DNA of 64,000 bases from Synechococcus sp. KORDI-49 (GTDB lineage Bacteria; Cyanobacteriota; Cyanobacteriia; PCC-6307; Cyanobiaceae), in NCBI RefSeq assembly GCF_000737575.1, contig NZ_CP006270.1, forward strand, positions 1,181,163 to 1,245,162, read 5' to 3'. The notes beneath the pieces were generated by a model that saw only the letters and a list, made by a program, of their open reading frames with translations, was not told the DNA's origin and did no database searches. Both the position numbers and the translations under genes were made by a program. Positions 35,151 through 44,635 of this stretch are shown here, piece by piece. Positions within the stretch are counted from its first letter, which is position 1, and every line of letters begins with the position of its first letter.

Positions 35151-38100
35151 GACGTCGGCGTCTGCTCAGTTGTGACGTCCCGTCCCTCCGCCTCGCCCAG
35201 CAGAGATTTCATCACCACGTAAAACACAGGCACCACGAGGGTGGAGAGGAAGGTGGCCACCAGCAGACCGCCGAACACCACAAGCCCGAGGGAGGACTGA
35301 CTCTGGGCGCCGGCACCGGTGGCCAGCATCAACGGCAGGAAGCCGGTGAGTGAGGAGATCGCCGTCATCAGGATCGGCCGCAGACGCGACTGAGCCGCGA
35401 AACGGGCGGCCTCGAGGGCGGAATCCCCCTCGCCCATCCGCTGATTGGCAAGGTCCACGATCAGGATCGCGTTCCCTCCCGCCAGACCGATCAGCATCAC
35501 CAGACCCACCTGGGCATAGATGTTCAGCACCTGGCCCGCACCGGCAAGAAACACCAGGGCGCCCAGCAGAGCGGTGGGAACCGTCAGCAGGATGATGATC
35601 GGATCGGTGTAGCTCTCGTACTGGGCGGAGAGCACCAGGAACACCGCCAGGATGCCGAGGGCGAAGATCACGATCGCCAGGGATCCCGCCTTCACTTCCT
35701 CCCGGGAGATGCCGGTCCAGTCGTAATCAAGACCCCGGAAGCTGCCCTGTTCAAACGTCTGGCGCATCGCCGAGATCGCCTGACCGGAACTGTTGCCCGC
35801 AGCCGGCGTGCCCTCCACCTTGATCGAGCGGTAGAGATTGAAATGGGGGATGACGCTCGGCCCCGTGGATGGAGTCACCGTGAAGAACTCGGACAGTGGG
35901 ATCTGGCGGCCCTCGGCATTGCTCACGTAGACGGAGGCCAGCTGCTCCGGTGTTGCACGGTTGTCCGCATCCGCCTGCACATAGACACGGCGCACCTTGC
36001 CTTCCTGGAAGGTGTCGTTGACATAGGCACCTCCGAAATTGACGCTGAAGGTGGACATGGCGCTGCCGTAATCCACCCCGAGGGAAGCCATCTGCTCCCG
36101 GTCCACCTTGATCTCGATCTGGGGCGATTGCGGCGTGAACAGGGTGTACACCCGGTTCAGGATCGAATTGGTGTTGGCAGCCTGGATGATTCGGCCTGAG
36201 GCCGCGAAGAAATCATCCAGGGAGTAAGCGCCGCTGCTCTGATCCAGCAGCTGGAATTCGAAGCCGCCTCCGGTGCCGTAGCCGGGAATGGCGGGAGGTT
36301 CGACGACGATCACCCGGGCGCCCTGGATCTGCTCGTAGAACTTCTGATTGAGGCGCTTCACCACCGCGCCGACGGTGTGATCCTCCCCGGGACGCTCATC
36401 CCAGTGCTTGAACCCGGCGAAGAACAGACCCTTGTTGGGAGCATTGCCATCCAGGCTGGCTCCGCTGAACAGTGCCGCGGCCCTCACGTCCTCTTCGGTG
36501 CTCATCACCTCCGCGATCTGACGGTTGATGGCGAGAGTCTTCTGGCTCGACTGGCCGTCGGGAGCCTGCACCACCCCGATCGCATACCCCTGATCCTCGA
36601 TCGGCACGAATCCTCCCGGTACGCGGGTGAACGCCAGACCCGTGAGCAGAATCCCGATCGCCAGCACGCCCATCACCACCGGACGTGCCTTGAGCACCAT
36701 GTCGAGCACGCTGGCGTAGCGCTTCTCGAAGCCGCTGTAGAAGCGGTTGAAGTTGGTGAAGATCGACGGGATGAACCAGCCCACCAGCAGACCGATCCCG
36801 GTGAACAACAACACGGGGGGGAGCTTGCTGATGCCGGCGATGATCACGCCGACCACGGCGCCTCCGGCCGCGAAGGGCAAGCGCAGCGGCAGCCCCGTCA
36901 GCAGCGACGCGATGTAGCCGATCACCGCCCCCACCGCCATCGGCACCGCCGCCAGCACAGCACCGTCACCGGCGCTGAGCAGGCCGTAGATGAAACCGAG
37001 CACCACCCCAGCCGTGGCGTACTGATGGCGGCTGAGCTCCTTGGTTTCACGCGCCAGCAGCAGCGCGGAGAGCATCGGAGAGAACGTGAGGGCGTTGAAC
37101 GTGGAGATCCCGATGGAGAACAGGATCGTTGCGGCGAACTGCTTGTAGATCGTTCCCGTCGCACCGGGGAAGAACAGCACCGGCAGGAACACCGCCATCT
37201 TCACCAGGGAGGTGGCGATGACGGCACTGAACAGCTCATCCATCGTCTCCATCGCCGCCTGCACGGCGGTGCGACCCTCCGCCTTCTTCGCGGAGGTGTC
37301 CTCCACCACCGTGATCGCGTCGTCCACCACCAGTCCCGTAGCCAGCACCAGCCCGAACAGGGTGAGCTGATTCAGCGAGAACCCGAAGGCGAGCACCAGT
37401 GCAAAGGTGCCGATCAACGCCACGGGAATGGCGATGGCCGGCACCAGGGTGGCCTTCCAGTTCTGCAGAAACAGGAACAGGATCAGCACCACCAGGATCA
37501 CCGCATCGCGCAGCGAATTGGTGACCCCCTTGATCGACTGGCTGATGAAATCGGTGGTGTCGTAGATCTTCTCCACCTCGAGGCCCACAGGCAGGGTCTG
37601 CTCGAAGGTCTCCAGCACGTCCTTGACGCCGTTGGACACCTCGATGGCATTGCTGCCGGAGAGCTGATAGATCGCCACGCCCACCGAGGGAGATCCACGC
37701 AGGTCGATGGCGTCGACGCCGTAGACCTCACCGCCGAGGGAGACACGGCCCACATCCTTGAGTTTCACCAGGCCGCCATTGGCATTCCTGGCGAGCACGA
37801 TGTTCTCGAACTCGCTCTCCGTGGTCAGTCGTCCCTGCAGTTGCACCGTGAAGGTGAATTCCTGACCCTCCGGCGCCGGATCGCCACCCACCTTCCCGGC
37901 TGGAACCAGGCGGTTCTGGCTCTGCAGCTGTTGGACCACATCAGAGGCGGACAGCCCGCTGGCGGTGAGCTTCTGAGGATCCAGCCAGAGACGGAAGGCG
38001 ATCTTGCGGTTTCCGAAGTACGTGACATCGCCGACGCCTTTCACCCGCTTGATGTTGTCCGTCAGGTTCTTGTCGAGATATCCACTGATCGTTTCAACGC

Positions 38101-38563
38101 TGTAGTCGGTCTCGGAATCGGGTGCATTGACGAAGTTGTAAACCAGCAGGATCGAATTCGAGGCCTTGTTCACCGTCACGCCCGATTTGCGCACCTCCTC
38201 AGGAAGCTGCGGCTCCGCCAGGGAGACGCGGTTCTGAACGTTCACCTGGTTGATGTTGCCGTCGGTGCCGCTGTTGAAGGAGACCGCAATCGAACTGACA
38301 CCATCCGATGAGCTGTTGGAGGTGATGAAGTCCATGTCCTCCACACCGTTGATCTGCTGCTCCAGCACCGAGGTGACGCCTTGTTCAACGGAGACGGCAT
38401 CAGCTCCCACATAGGTGGCACGCACCTTCACCGTCGGGGGAGCGATGTCCGGAAGGTTCTCGATCGGCAGGATCGGAATGGCGATCAGCCCGACGATCAC
38501 GATCAGCAGGCTGCAGACCGTGCTGAGGACCGGGCGGGTGATGAAGGTATTGGAGGCGGACAT
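35147..38563 (-). CDS. RND (AcrB/HAE1-type) efflux transporter
   Basis: The protein is 1138 residues. Both halves have the RND layout: a membrane helix, a large periplasmic porter domain, then a helix bundle. The proton-relay aspartates are in LATGLVVDDAITVVED. The N-terminus FITRPVLSTVCSLLIVIVG is typical. Between helices 6 and 7 there is an insertion of roughly 75-90 residues with three or four additional hydrophobic segments (about residues 511-600), absent from AcrB. The adaptor gene lies directly upstream; no outer-membrane channel is nearby. Substrates unknown. Confidence 0.94.
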   Translation of the reverse strand: MSASNTFITRPVLSTVCSLLIVIVGLIAIPILPIENLPDIAPPTVKVRATYVGADAVSVEQGVTSVLEQQINGVEDMDFITSNSSSDGVSSIAVSFNSGTDGNINQVNVQNRVSLAEPQLPEEVRKSGVTVNKASNSILLVYNFVNAPDSETDYSVETISGYLDKNLTDNIKRVKGVGDVTYFGNRKIAFRLWLDPQKLTASGLSASDVVQQLQSQNRLVPAGKVGGDPAPEGQEFTFTVQLQGRLTTESEFENIVLARNANGGLVKLKDVGRVSLGGEVYGVDAIDLRGSPSVGVAIYQLSGSNAIEVSNGVKDVLETFEQTLPVGLEVEKIYDTTDFISQSIKGVTNSLRDAVILVVLILFLFLQNWKATLVPAIAIPVALIGTFALVLAFGFSLNQLTLFGLVLATGLVVDDAITVVEDTSAKKAEGRTAVQAAMETMDELFSAVIATSLVKMAVFLPVLFFPGATGTIYKQFAATILFSIGISTFNALTFSPMLSALLLARETKELSRHQYATAGVVLGFIYGLLSAGDGAVLAAVPMAVGAVIGYIASLLTGLPLRLPFAAGGAVVGVIIAGISKLPPVLLFTGIGLLVGWFIPSIFTNFNRFYSGFEKRYASVLDMVLKARPVVMGVLAIGILLTGLAFTRVPGGFVPIEDQGYAIGVVQAPDGQSSQKTLAINRQIAEVMSTEEDVRAAALFSGASLDGNAPNKGLFFAGFKHWDERPGEDHTVGAVVKRLNQKFYEQIQGARVIVVEPPAIPGYGTGGGFEFQLLDQSSGAYSLDDFFAASGRIIQAANTNSILNRVYTLFTPQSPQIEIKVDREQMASLGVDYGSAMSTFSVNFGGAYVNDTFQEGKVRRVYVQADADNRATPEQLASVYVSNAEGRQIPLSEFFTVTPSTGPSVIPHFNLYRSIKVEGTPAAGNSSGQAISAMRQTFEQGSFRGLDYDWTGISREEVKAGSLAIVIFALGILAVFLVLSAQYESYTDPIIILLTVPTALLGALVFLAGAGQVLNIYAQVGLVMLIGLAGGNAILIVDLANQRMGEGDSALEAARFAAQSRLRPILMTAISSLTGFLPLMLATGAGAQSQSSLGLVVFGGLLVATFLSTLVVPVFYVVMKSLLGEAEGRDVTTEQTPTS

Positions 38564-38572
38564 CGTTCAGCT

Positions 38573-39736
38573 TCAGTTCGGTGTCGCACCCGTCTGAACC
38601 TGAACAGGCATGCCGTGCTTCAGGTTCAGCAGATTGGTGGTGATCACGGTTGCGTTCGACGACAGCCCCTTGCTGACCGGGTAGAGGTTGTTCTCCAGTT
38701 CCCCGACCATGACCGGTGTCTGAAGAGCGAAGCGAGCATTCGCGGGCAGCTTGCCGACTTCGATCGCCTTGCTGAGCTTGGCCAGATCGGCCTTGCCGGG
38801 ATTCGCCTTCAGCTCCGCCAGGGTTCCGAGACGGAACACGAAGCTCTGACCGGAGGTCTGGGTGACAGCGGCGAAGGGCACCGACAGCTGCTCGGTCTCG
38901 TCGAGCAGCACCCGGGTGCGCAGGCGCTGACCGCTGCGCAGCTGGCCGGTCGGATTCTTGAAGACGGCCTTCACCAGCAGACCCTGGGTGGTCGCATCCA
39001 CCTGCGGATCGATCGAATCAATGGCACCGGTGCTGATCACCTTGTCGCTGCCAGGTGCGCTAAGCAGCACCGGCAGACCGAGCTTCACCCGCTCGGAGAA
39101 GACGGCAGGAATCTCGACCCTGGCCTCCAGCTCGGCGTTCTGAACCAGGGTTGTGAACACCTGACCCTGCTGAATCACATCGCCGACCTGCACATGAACA
39201 TCCGCCACGGTGCCGCCGGCCGGTGAGCGCAGGTTGCTGTAACTGAGATTGGCTTCCGTCGCCCTGACCCTCTCTCGGGCGGTATTGACCTGTTCAACGG
39301 ACGTGAGGTACTGGGTGCGGTACTGATCCAGCTGCTTCTGGGACGAGGCGCCTTGAGCGGCCAGATATTCGTAGCGCTCCCAGTTGGTCTTGGCCGTTTC
39401 CGAGCGGGTCTCCTCCTCCATCAGCTGCGCTTTGTCGGACGCCAGCTGCGCCTGCTGCTGCGCCTGGTCGAGCACCACGAGGAGATCACCGGGATTCACC
39501 TGATCCCCCTGATCGATCCCCAGCTGCAGGATCCGTCCGGATGCCTGGGCCGCCAGTTCCACCTTGCTGAGGGAATCCAGGGTGCTGACCGTGTCCACCC
39601 CATCGGTGAAGACCGCCAGCTCCGCAGGAGCCACCTGAACCTTGGGCGGTGGCGGTTGCTTCGGGGGCTCGCCCTTGCAGGCACTGACGACGGCAAGGGC
39701 CATCAGTGGCAGAACCAATCGCTGCGGAGCGCGCAC
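38573..39736 (-). CDS. RND efflux periplasmic adaptor (MFP)
   Basis: The protein is 387 residues. Lipoprotein signal MRAPQRLVLPLMALAVVSAC. It has barrel-sandwich halves (VELAAQASGRILQLGIDQGD and NLRSPAGGTVADVHVQVGDV) on either side of a long coiled-coil hairpin rich in Gln/Glu. A beta-barrel and membrane-proximal domain follow. It joins the RND pump to an outer-membrane channel. First gene of the operon, with nine bases before the transporter gene. Confidence 0.94.
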   Translation of the reverse strand: MRAPQRLVLPLMALAVVSACKGEPPKQPPPPKVQVAPAELAVFTDGVDTVSTLDSLSKVELAAQASGRILQLGIDQGDQVNPGDLLVVLDQAQQQAQLASDKAQLMEEETRSETAKTNWERYEYLAAQGASSQKQLDQYRTQYLTSVEQVNTARERVRATEANLSYSNLRSPAGGTVADVHVQVGDVIQQGQVFTTLVQNAELEARVEIPAVFSERVKLGLPVLLSAPGSDKVISTGAIDSIDPQVDATTQGLLVKAVFKNPTGQLRSGQRLRTRVLLDETEQLSVPFAAVTQTSGQSFVFRLGTLAELKANPGKADLAKLSKAIEVGKLPANARFALQTPVMVGELENNLYPVSKGLSSNATVITTNLLNLKHGMPVQVQTGATPN

Positions 39737-39831
39737 TGAGAATCCTTGTCTGGTCGAATTATCCGGAAGATTCCAACAACGGCCCGATTCTTCGGGATAG
39801 CGGCAAGATTGTCACCAGATGTCCGCGCCCA

Positions 39832-42012
39832 TTGAGCCAGGACCTCTTCGCCTTTCACGGTGATCAGCAACGTCGGAGGCTGGCGCCCCTGGCCGATCGG
39901 ATGCGACCGCGCACCCTTGAGGAATTCGAGGGGCAGAGCGGCATCCTGGCGGACGGTCGACTGCTGCGCCGGGCCATCGCCGCCGATCGCGTCGGCAATC
40001 TGATCCTGCACGGGCCACCCGGAGTCGGCAAGACGACCCTGGCGCGCATCGTGGCTAATCACACACGAGCCCACTTCAGCAGCCTCAATGCCGTGCTGGC
40101 AGGGGTGAAGGATCTGCGAGAGGAGGTGGAGGCGGCACGCACCCGGCTGGAGCGCCATGGTCTGCGCACGATCCTGTTCATCGACGAGGTTCACCGCTTC
40201 AACAGCGCTCAGCAGGATGCCCTGCTGCCCTGGGTGGAGAACGGCACCGTCACCCTGATCGGAGCCACCACCGAGAACCCCTACTTCGAAGTGAACAAGG
40301 CGCTGGTGAGCCGCTCGCGGCTGTTCCGGCTGCTGCCTCTCGAACCGCAGGATCTGCAGCGGCTGCTGGTCCGGGCGCTGGACGACGACGAACGGGGCTT
40401 CGGCGAGCGCAGGGTGGAGATCACAGCGGAGGCCGCTGCGCATCTGGTGGATGTCGCCAATGGCGATGCCCGCAGCCTGCTCAATGCCCTGGAGCTGGCG
40501 GTGGAGAGCTCCGAACCGGACGCCGGCGGTGTGATCCGGATCGATCTGACCATCGCCGAGGAGTCGATCCAGGAGCGGGCGGTGCTCTACGACAAGCACG
40601 GCGATGCCCACTTCGACACCATCAGCGCCTTCATCAAGTCGCTGCGGGGGTCCGATGCCGATGCCGCCCTCTTCTGGCTCGCCCGCATGGTGGAAGCAGG
40701 CGAAAACCCCCGCTTCATCTTCCGGCGCATGCTGATCGCCGCTGGGGAGGACATCGGTCTGGCGGATCCCCAGGCGATCGTGGTGGTGGAGGCATGCGCC
40801 GCGGCCTTCGAGCGGGTCGGCCTGCCCGAGGGGCTCTATCCGCTGGCGCAGGCCGCTCTGTATTTGGCTGGTGCCGAGAAAAGCAACAGCGTGATGGGGT
40901 TCTTCGATGCCCTCAAGACCGTTCGCTCGGCCAGCCGACAGGACGTGCCCAGCCACCTGCGGGACGGCAACCGGGACGGCGCAGCCTTCGGTGATGGCGT
41001 CGGCTACCGCTACCCCCACGCCTACGTGGAGCACTGGGTGGACCAGCAGTACCTGCCGACCGCTCTCCAGGGGGAGGTGTTCTGGCAACCCGGCAGCCAG
41101 GGCTGGGAAGGGCAGCGCCGCCAGCGCATGGCAGAGCGCCGCGCGGCCCAGCTCGCTGCGGCCGCTGAGCTGGCGGCGGAACAGCCGCTGCTGCTGAGCA
41201 GTGGGCCCGACAGCCCGGCCCTGGATCGCTGGATCCAGCGGCAGTTGGGCCAGGAGGGAGACCGGCTGCATCGCCTGCGGGATCAGCTCTGGCGTTCGGT
41301 GCCATGGAAGCGAAACGACCGGGTGCTGCTGGTGGGGATGCGCTCCCTGCTCTGGGCCCTGGATCCGCTGCGGGCCGTCCCGGAGGGCGGCGTCACCGTG
41401 CTGAGTCCCACCGAGGGGGACCACAGACGGATCAGCGCCCAACTCGAACTACTGGACGCGTCCCTGCAACCGCAGCTGCTCTGCGGCGATCCAGGAGTGC
41501 TCTGCCAGCTTCCGGACGGTCAACGCTTCGAATGGATCGGGGGCCGCCTCGGTGCCGCTGACCTGGAACCGGAGCGCTGGCAGATGCTCTGGGAGATCCT
41601 GATGCAGCGCTGCAAGGCGGGGAGCGGCCTGCGCCTGTTGATCAGCACAGCGGCAGCGGGACCGGCGACCGCTCTGATGCAGGCAACCGATGCAGCCATC
41701 GGGGATGGTCTCGAAGCGCTGCTGCAACGCGAACAGCAGTGGCTGGCTGGCACCGAGGTGTGCACCGACGTGATGCGGAACTGCGGCTGGGAGCTGGAGG
41801 AGCGCAGCTGGGGTGAGACCCTGTCACTCAGCGGCGGTGCCGATCTGGAGGAACGCTGGCTGGCCGAGGGGTCCAGCTACCGACGCATGATCTCGGACGT
41901 GGGGAACGACGTGATCGAGCAGCTGCGCCGCGAGCTGCGCCGGGTCGGACGCGATGGCTTTGCGTTGCCGATGCGGCACCTCCTGCTGCAGGGACGTTTT
42001 GTCAAACCATGA
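39832..42012 (+). CDS. rarA: RarA/MgsA-type AAA ATPase fused to a methyltransferase-like domain
   Basis: TTG 39832 gives 726 residues and the family N-terminus (SQDLFAFH, LADRMRPRTLEEFEGQSGIL). The frame is open upstream but would overlap the adaptor gene. Walker A is HGPPGVGKTT, Walker B LFIDEVHRFN, sensor GATTENPYFEV; the RarA C-terminal oligomerisation part ends near residue 430. The remaining 300 residues (NDRVLLVGMRSLLWALDPLR, GGVTVLSPTEGDHRRISAQL) look like a SAM-methyltransferase fold without clear catalytic motifs. This fusion is known in cyanobacteria. RarA acts at stalled replication forks. Confidence 0.93.
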   Translation: MSQDLFAFHGDQQRRRLAPLADRMRPRTLEEFEGQSGILADGRLLRRAIAADRVGNLILHGPPGVGKTTLARIVANHTRAHFSSLNAVLAGVKDLREEVEAARTRLERHGLRTILFIDEVHRFNSAQQDALLPWVENGTVTLIGATTENPYFEVNKALVSRSRLFRLLPLEPQDLQRLLVRALDDDERGFGERRVEITAEAAAHLVDVANGDARSLLNALELAVESSEPDAGGVIRIDLTIAEESIQERAVLYDKHGDAHFDTISAFIKSLRGSDADAALFWLARMVEAGENPRFIFRRMLIAAGEDIGLADPQAIVVVEACAAAFERVGLPEGLYPLAQAALYLAGAEKSNSVMGFFDALKTVRSASRQDVPSHLRDGNRDGAAFGDGVGYRYPHAYVEHWVDQQYLPTALQGEVFWQPGSQGWEGQRRQRMAERRAAQLAAAAELAAEQPLLLSSGPDSPALDRWIQRQLGQEGDRLHRLRDQLWRSVPWKRNDRVLLVGMRSLLWALDPLRAVPEGGVTVLSPTEGDHRRISAQLELLDASLQPQLLCGDPGVLCQLPDGQRFEWIGGRLGAADLEPERWQMLWEILMQRCKAGSGLRLLISTAAAGPATALMQATDAAIGDGLEALLQREQQWLAGTEVCTDVMRNCGWELEERSWGETLSLSGGADLEERWLAEGSSYRRMISDVGNDVIEQLRRELRRVGRDGFALPMRHLLLQGRFVKP

Positions 42013-42038
42013 AAAAGCCCCGGCCGAGGCCGGGGCTT
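42012..42038 (-). terminator. Intrinsic terminator (minus strand)
   Basis: AAGCCCCGGC/GCCGGGGCTT stem with a four-base loop, followed on the minus strand by a T-run. It terminates the 42066-42713 gene and directly abuts the stop of rarA, for which it lacks a T-run. Confidence 0.9.
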
Positions 42039-42065
42039 GATGAACGAAATCGGCTCAGGGCCTGA

Positions 42066-42713
42066 TCACCACAGGGGACGAGCAGGAGCGGGAGCGGGAG
42101 CAGCTGCGCGGGGAGCGGGCTCAGGCAGTGCGGAGTTGGCCTGGACGCAAGCGGGCAGGAAGACGTACCAGGACAGCAGGGAGGTGCACTGGGCGTCGCC
42201 TTCGCACTTGTCGGGAGCACAGACGTTCTGAGCACCGGTGTAGGTGCCGCAGGTGTCGGCCAGACGGAAGTCGACAGGCAGGTTCTTCATGATGCCTGCG
42301 GAGGACAGCTTGCCCTTCACGGAAGCAGCGATGATGGCGGAACGCAGAGCGGGAACTGCGGTCTTCTTCATCTTCCAGTAAGGGAAGTAGGAAGCGGTCT
42401 GATCCTTGAGGAACTTGACGCCGTCCTTGGAGTAGAGGAAGCGAGCAACACCGACCACATCGACCGAGTAGGTCTTGGTCATGCCTTCCTGGATCTCTTC
42501 GGCAGTCCAGCCGGAGTTGTTGATACCAGCTTCAAGAGCACGGTCGGTGATTTCACCGGTCTTGAAGAACGTTTTGAAAGCTTTGGAGGAGGTGGTCCAC
42601 ACAGCACCACCGGTGTTCCAGCGAACAGGACGCTTGGTACCGGCTTCTGCGGGAGCAGCCAGAGTGGCGAGGGAAGCACCAGCCAAAAGGCCGGCGGCGA
42701 GACGAGTAAACAC
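42066..42713 (-). CDS. Secreted DUF1400-like protein
   Basis: The protein is 215 residues. GTG start, signal peptide FTRLAAGLLAGASLATLAAP. The mature part resembles the DUF1400 domain often found before cyanobacterial alpha/beta hydrolases (EAGINNSGWTAEEIQEGMTK, VARFLYSKDGVKFL, PALRSAIIAASVKGKLS, MKNLPVDFRLADTCG), but no hydrolase follows. The C-terminus has four Cys in CGTYTGAQNVCAPDKCEGDAQC and a Pro/Ala tail. It has its own terminator. Confidence 0.7.
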   Translation of the reverse strand: MFTRLAAGLLAGASLATLAAPAEAGTKRPVRWNTGGAVWTTSSKAFKTFFKTGEITDRALEAGINNSGWTAEEIQEGMTKTYSVDVVGVARFLYSKDGVKFLKDQTASYFPYWKMKKTAVPALRSAIIAASVKGKLSSAGIMKNLPVDFRLADTCGTYTGAQNVCAPDKCEGDAQCTSLLSWYVFLPACVQANSALPEPAPRAAAPAPAPARPLW

Positions 42714-42809
42714 GGACGACAGAGAGGGACGTCACCAAAAAAATAGCTGTAGGTAGAAAAATCGCCAACACAAACGCGCAGATCTGGTTCGATCAGGACC
42801 AACTCGAGC

Positions 42810-43442
42810 TCAAATCCGGCAGATCGGGGGAGGCTGTCCCGGGCCGAAATCAGCTCCGACCACGGCCAGACGCCAGTCCCCAAGACTGACGTGGTGCACC
42901 TGCAACCGCAGGCCCAGGCTGCGGTGAACCGCCATGCCGATCGTCTCGCTCAACGACCATTGGTCCAGATCGGTTGCCAGTCCTCCCCGTTGCCATTTGA
43001 TCGCCGCTTCCTTGGCAATCCAGTGCTGCAACACCGCCGGGCGCCTTTCCGCGGCCGCAAGGCTGAGCAGAGCGTCCCGGTCATCGGGGCAGAAGAAGCG
43101 CCGGCAGAGAGCCTCCGCCGCAAAGCTTCGGTCATGGCGTTCGAGATCGACCCCGATGCGTTGGCTGGACCAGCCCAGCAGCAGGGCATCACGGCTGTGG
43201 CTGATGCTGATCCAGCCCCATCCAGCAGCGAGGGTCGGCGGATGCCCCGGGGGCGCATCCAGGGGGATGCGATCCGGACACAGTCGGAAGCGATCCGCAA
43301 GACAGCTGCGCAGCCAGCGACGGGAATGGGCGAACTGCTCCGCGCGCTGCGATCCGAGAGCGTCCGCCCAGGAGCGTTCCCGTTCCGTCAGCCTCACCTG
43401 GGCATCGGGAACCTCCCGCCTCGGGATCAGCCAAAGGGCCAT
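42810..43442 (-). CDS. 4'-phosphopantetheinyl transferase (Sfp type)
   Basis: The protein is 210 residues from ATG 43442. The Mg-binding GVDLERHDRSF and the WIAKEAAIKWQRGG motifs define the family. ISISHSRDALLLGW is the upstream motif. It transfers phosphopantetheine from CoA to acyl or peptidyl carrier proteins. The start is divergent from the peroxiredoxin gene by about 30 bases. Confidence 0.93.
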   Translation of the reverse strand: MALWLIPRREVPDAQVRLTERERSWADALGSQRAEQFAHSRRWLRSCLADRFRLCPDRIPLDAPPGHPPTLAAGWGWISISHSRDALLLGWSSQRIGVDLERHDRSFAAEALCRRFFCPDDRDALLSLAAAERRPAVLQHWIAKEAAIKWQRGGLATDLDQWSLSETIGMAVHRSLGLRLQVHHVSLGDWRLAVVGADFGPGQPPPICRI

Positions 43443-43474
43443 TACGCTGCCGCCAGTTGCTTCCGACTGCGCCT

Positions 43475-43942
43475 GTGGCTCTCCAGATCGGCGATCCGGC
43501 ACCTGATTTCACACTCCCCAATCAGGACGGTGAACCCGTGAAGCTGTCCTCATTTCTGGGACAACGGGTCGTTCTGTACTTCTACCCCAAGGACGACACG
43601 CCGGGTTGCACCAAGGAGGCCTGCAACTTCCGCGACCGCTGGGAGCGCTTCGCTGAACACGGCATCCAGGTGCTCGGCATCAGCAAGGACAACGCTGCCT
43701 CCCACACCAAGTTCATCAGCAAGCACGAACTGCCCTTCACCCTGCTGACGGATGAGGAGCCCTGTGCCGTGGCGACCAGCTACGAGAGTTACGGCCTGAA
43801 GAAATTCATGGGCCGCGAATACATGGGCATGATGCGCCACACCTTCGTGGTGGATGCCGAAGGCAAACTCGAACGCATCTATACAAAGGTGAAATCCGCC
43901 TCGATGGCGGATGACCTGCTCAGTGATCTGGATCTGGGCTGA
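43475..43942 (+). CDS. Peroxiredoxin (BCP/PrxQ type)
   Basis: The protein is 155 residues from GTG 43475 (VALQIGDPAPDFTLPNQDGE), the normal family length. Peroxidatic Cys in DDTPGCTKEACNFRD, with a resolving Cys five residues later as in PrxQ. It reduces hydroperoxides using thioredoxin. The 3' end overlaps the convergent coaX gene by 23 bases. Confidence 0.95.
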   Translation: MALQIGDPAPDFTLPNQDGEPVKLSSFLGQRVVLYFYPKDDTPGCTKEACNFRDRWERFAEHGIQVLGISKDNAASHTKFISKHELPFTLLTDEEPCAVATSYESYGLKKFMGREYMGMMRHTFVVDAEGKLERIYTKVKSASMADDLLSDLDLG

Positions 43943-44633
43943 TCATCGGCATCAGATCCACCAGCCCCTTCATCACCAGATCGGGATCACAGCGGACGTG
44001 GAGCCCCGCCCGGATCAGTTCAGGTTCCAGCCGGGCCGCGTCTCCTCCGCAGAGCCAGATGAGAGCCCCGCACTGCCGCTGTGCTTCCCCCAGAGCTCCC
44101 ACCAGAGCCTGCAGGGCGCCACGCCACATCGCTGCATCGGTTTCCCGGGGGAACAGGCTTGGGGATTCGACATCCAGAGCCGGCAGATCAAGGGCGGATG
44201 CACCCGCGGCCATGGCCTGCAGCTGCATCCGCAGGCCCGGAATCAGCTGACCACCCCGGAAACCACCGGCGGAGTCCAGAAGCGTGAGGCTGAGCACCGT
44301 GCCGGCATCCGCCAGCAGCACACCGGCCTGACGATCCAGTTGCTGTTCGATGCAGCGGTTCCAGGCACTGAAGGCCCCCAGTGCCCGGTCAACCCCGAGC
44401 CAGGGAGGACAGCCCTCCACGGGGACGTCTGCCAGGGTGAGGCGTCGCACCTTGTTCAGGAATGGCGTCTCCGGCACCGGGCCGACAGCCGCCCAGACAG
44501 GCGGCGTAATCTCGAGCCGGCTGAGGTCGGGGAGGCTGTGGTCGAAATGCCAGCGATCGGCCTGGAACTCAGCCCAGTGCCAGCGACTGTTTCCGATCAG
44601 CAGGCCGGTGCTGCAGACCGCCGGATCGACCAC
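43920..44633 (-). CDS. coaX: Type III pantothenate kinase
   Basis: The protein is 237 residues. It phosphorylates pantothenate in CoA synthesis. Features: the N-terminal phosphate loop GNSRWHWAEF, GVDRALGAFSAWNRC, the acidic GVLLADAGTVLSLTLLD and FRGGQLIPGLRMQLQAM. GTG start two bases after the cysH stop, so it is downstream of cysH in one operon. Confidence 0.92.
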   Translation of the reverse strand: MVDPAVCSTGLLIGNSRWHWAEFQADRWHFDHSLPDLSRLEITPPVWAAVGPVPETPFLNKVRRLTLADVPVEGCPPWLGVDRALGAFSAWNRCIEQQLDRQAGVLLADAGTVLSLTLLDSAGGFRGGQLIPGLRMQLQAMAAGASALDLPALDVESPSLFPRETDAAMWRGALQALVGALGEAQRQCGALIWLCGGDAARLEPELIRAGLHVRCDPDLVMKGLVDLMPMISPDPDH

Positions 44634-44635
44634 GA

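Noticed and set aside
36377-38311. 644-codon plus-strand frame opposite the RND gene
   Set aside because: His/Gln/Arg-rich translation typical of antisense frames to GC-rich genes; the RND gene on the other strand is unambiguous.
39703-41442. 579-codon minus-strand frame opposite rarA
   Set aside because: Antisense shadow; no domain pattern and the RarA motifs are on the plus strand.
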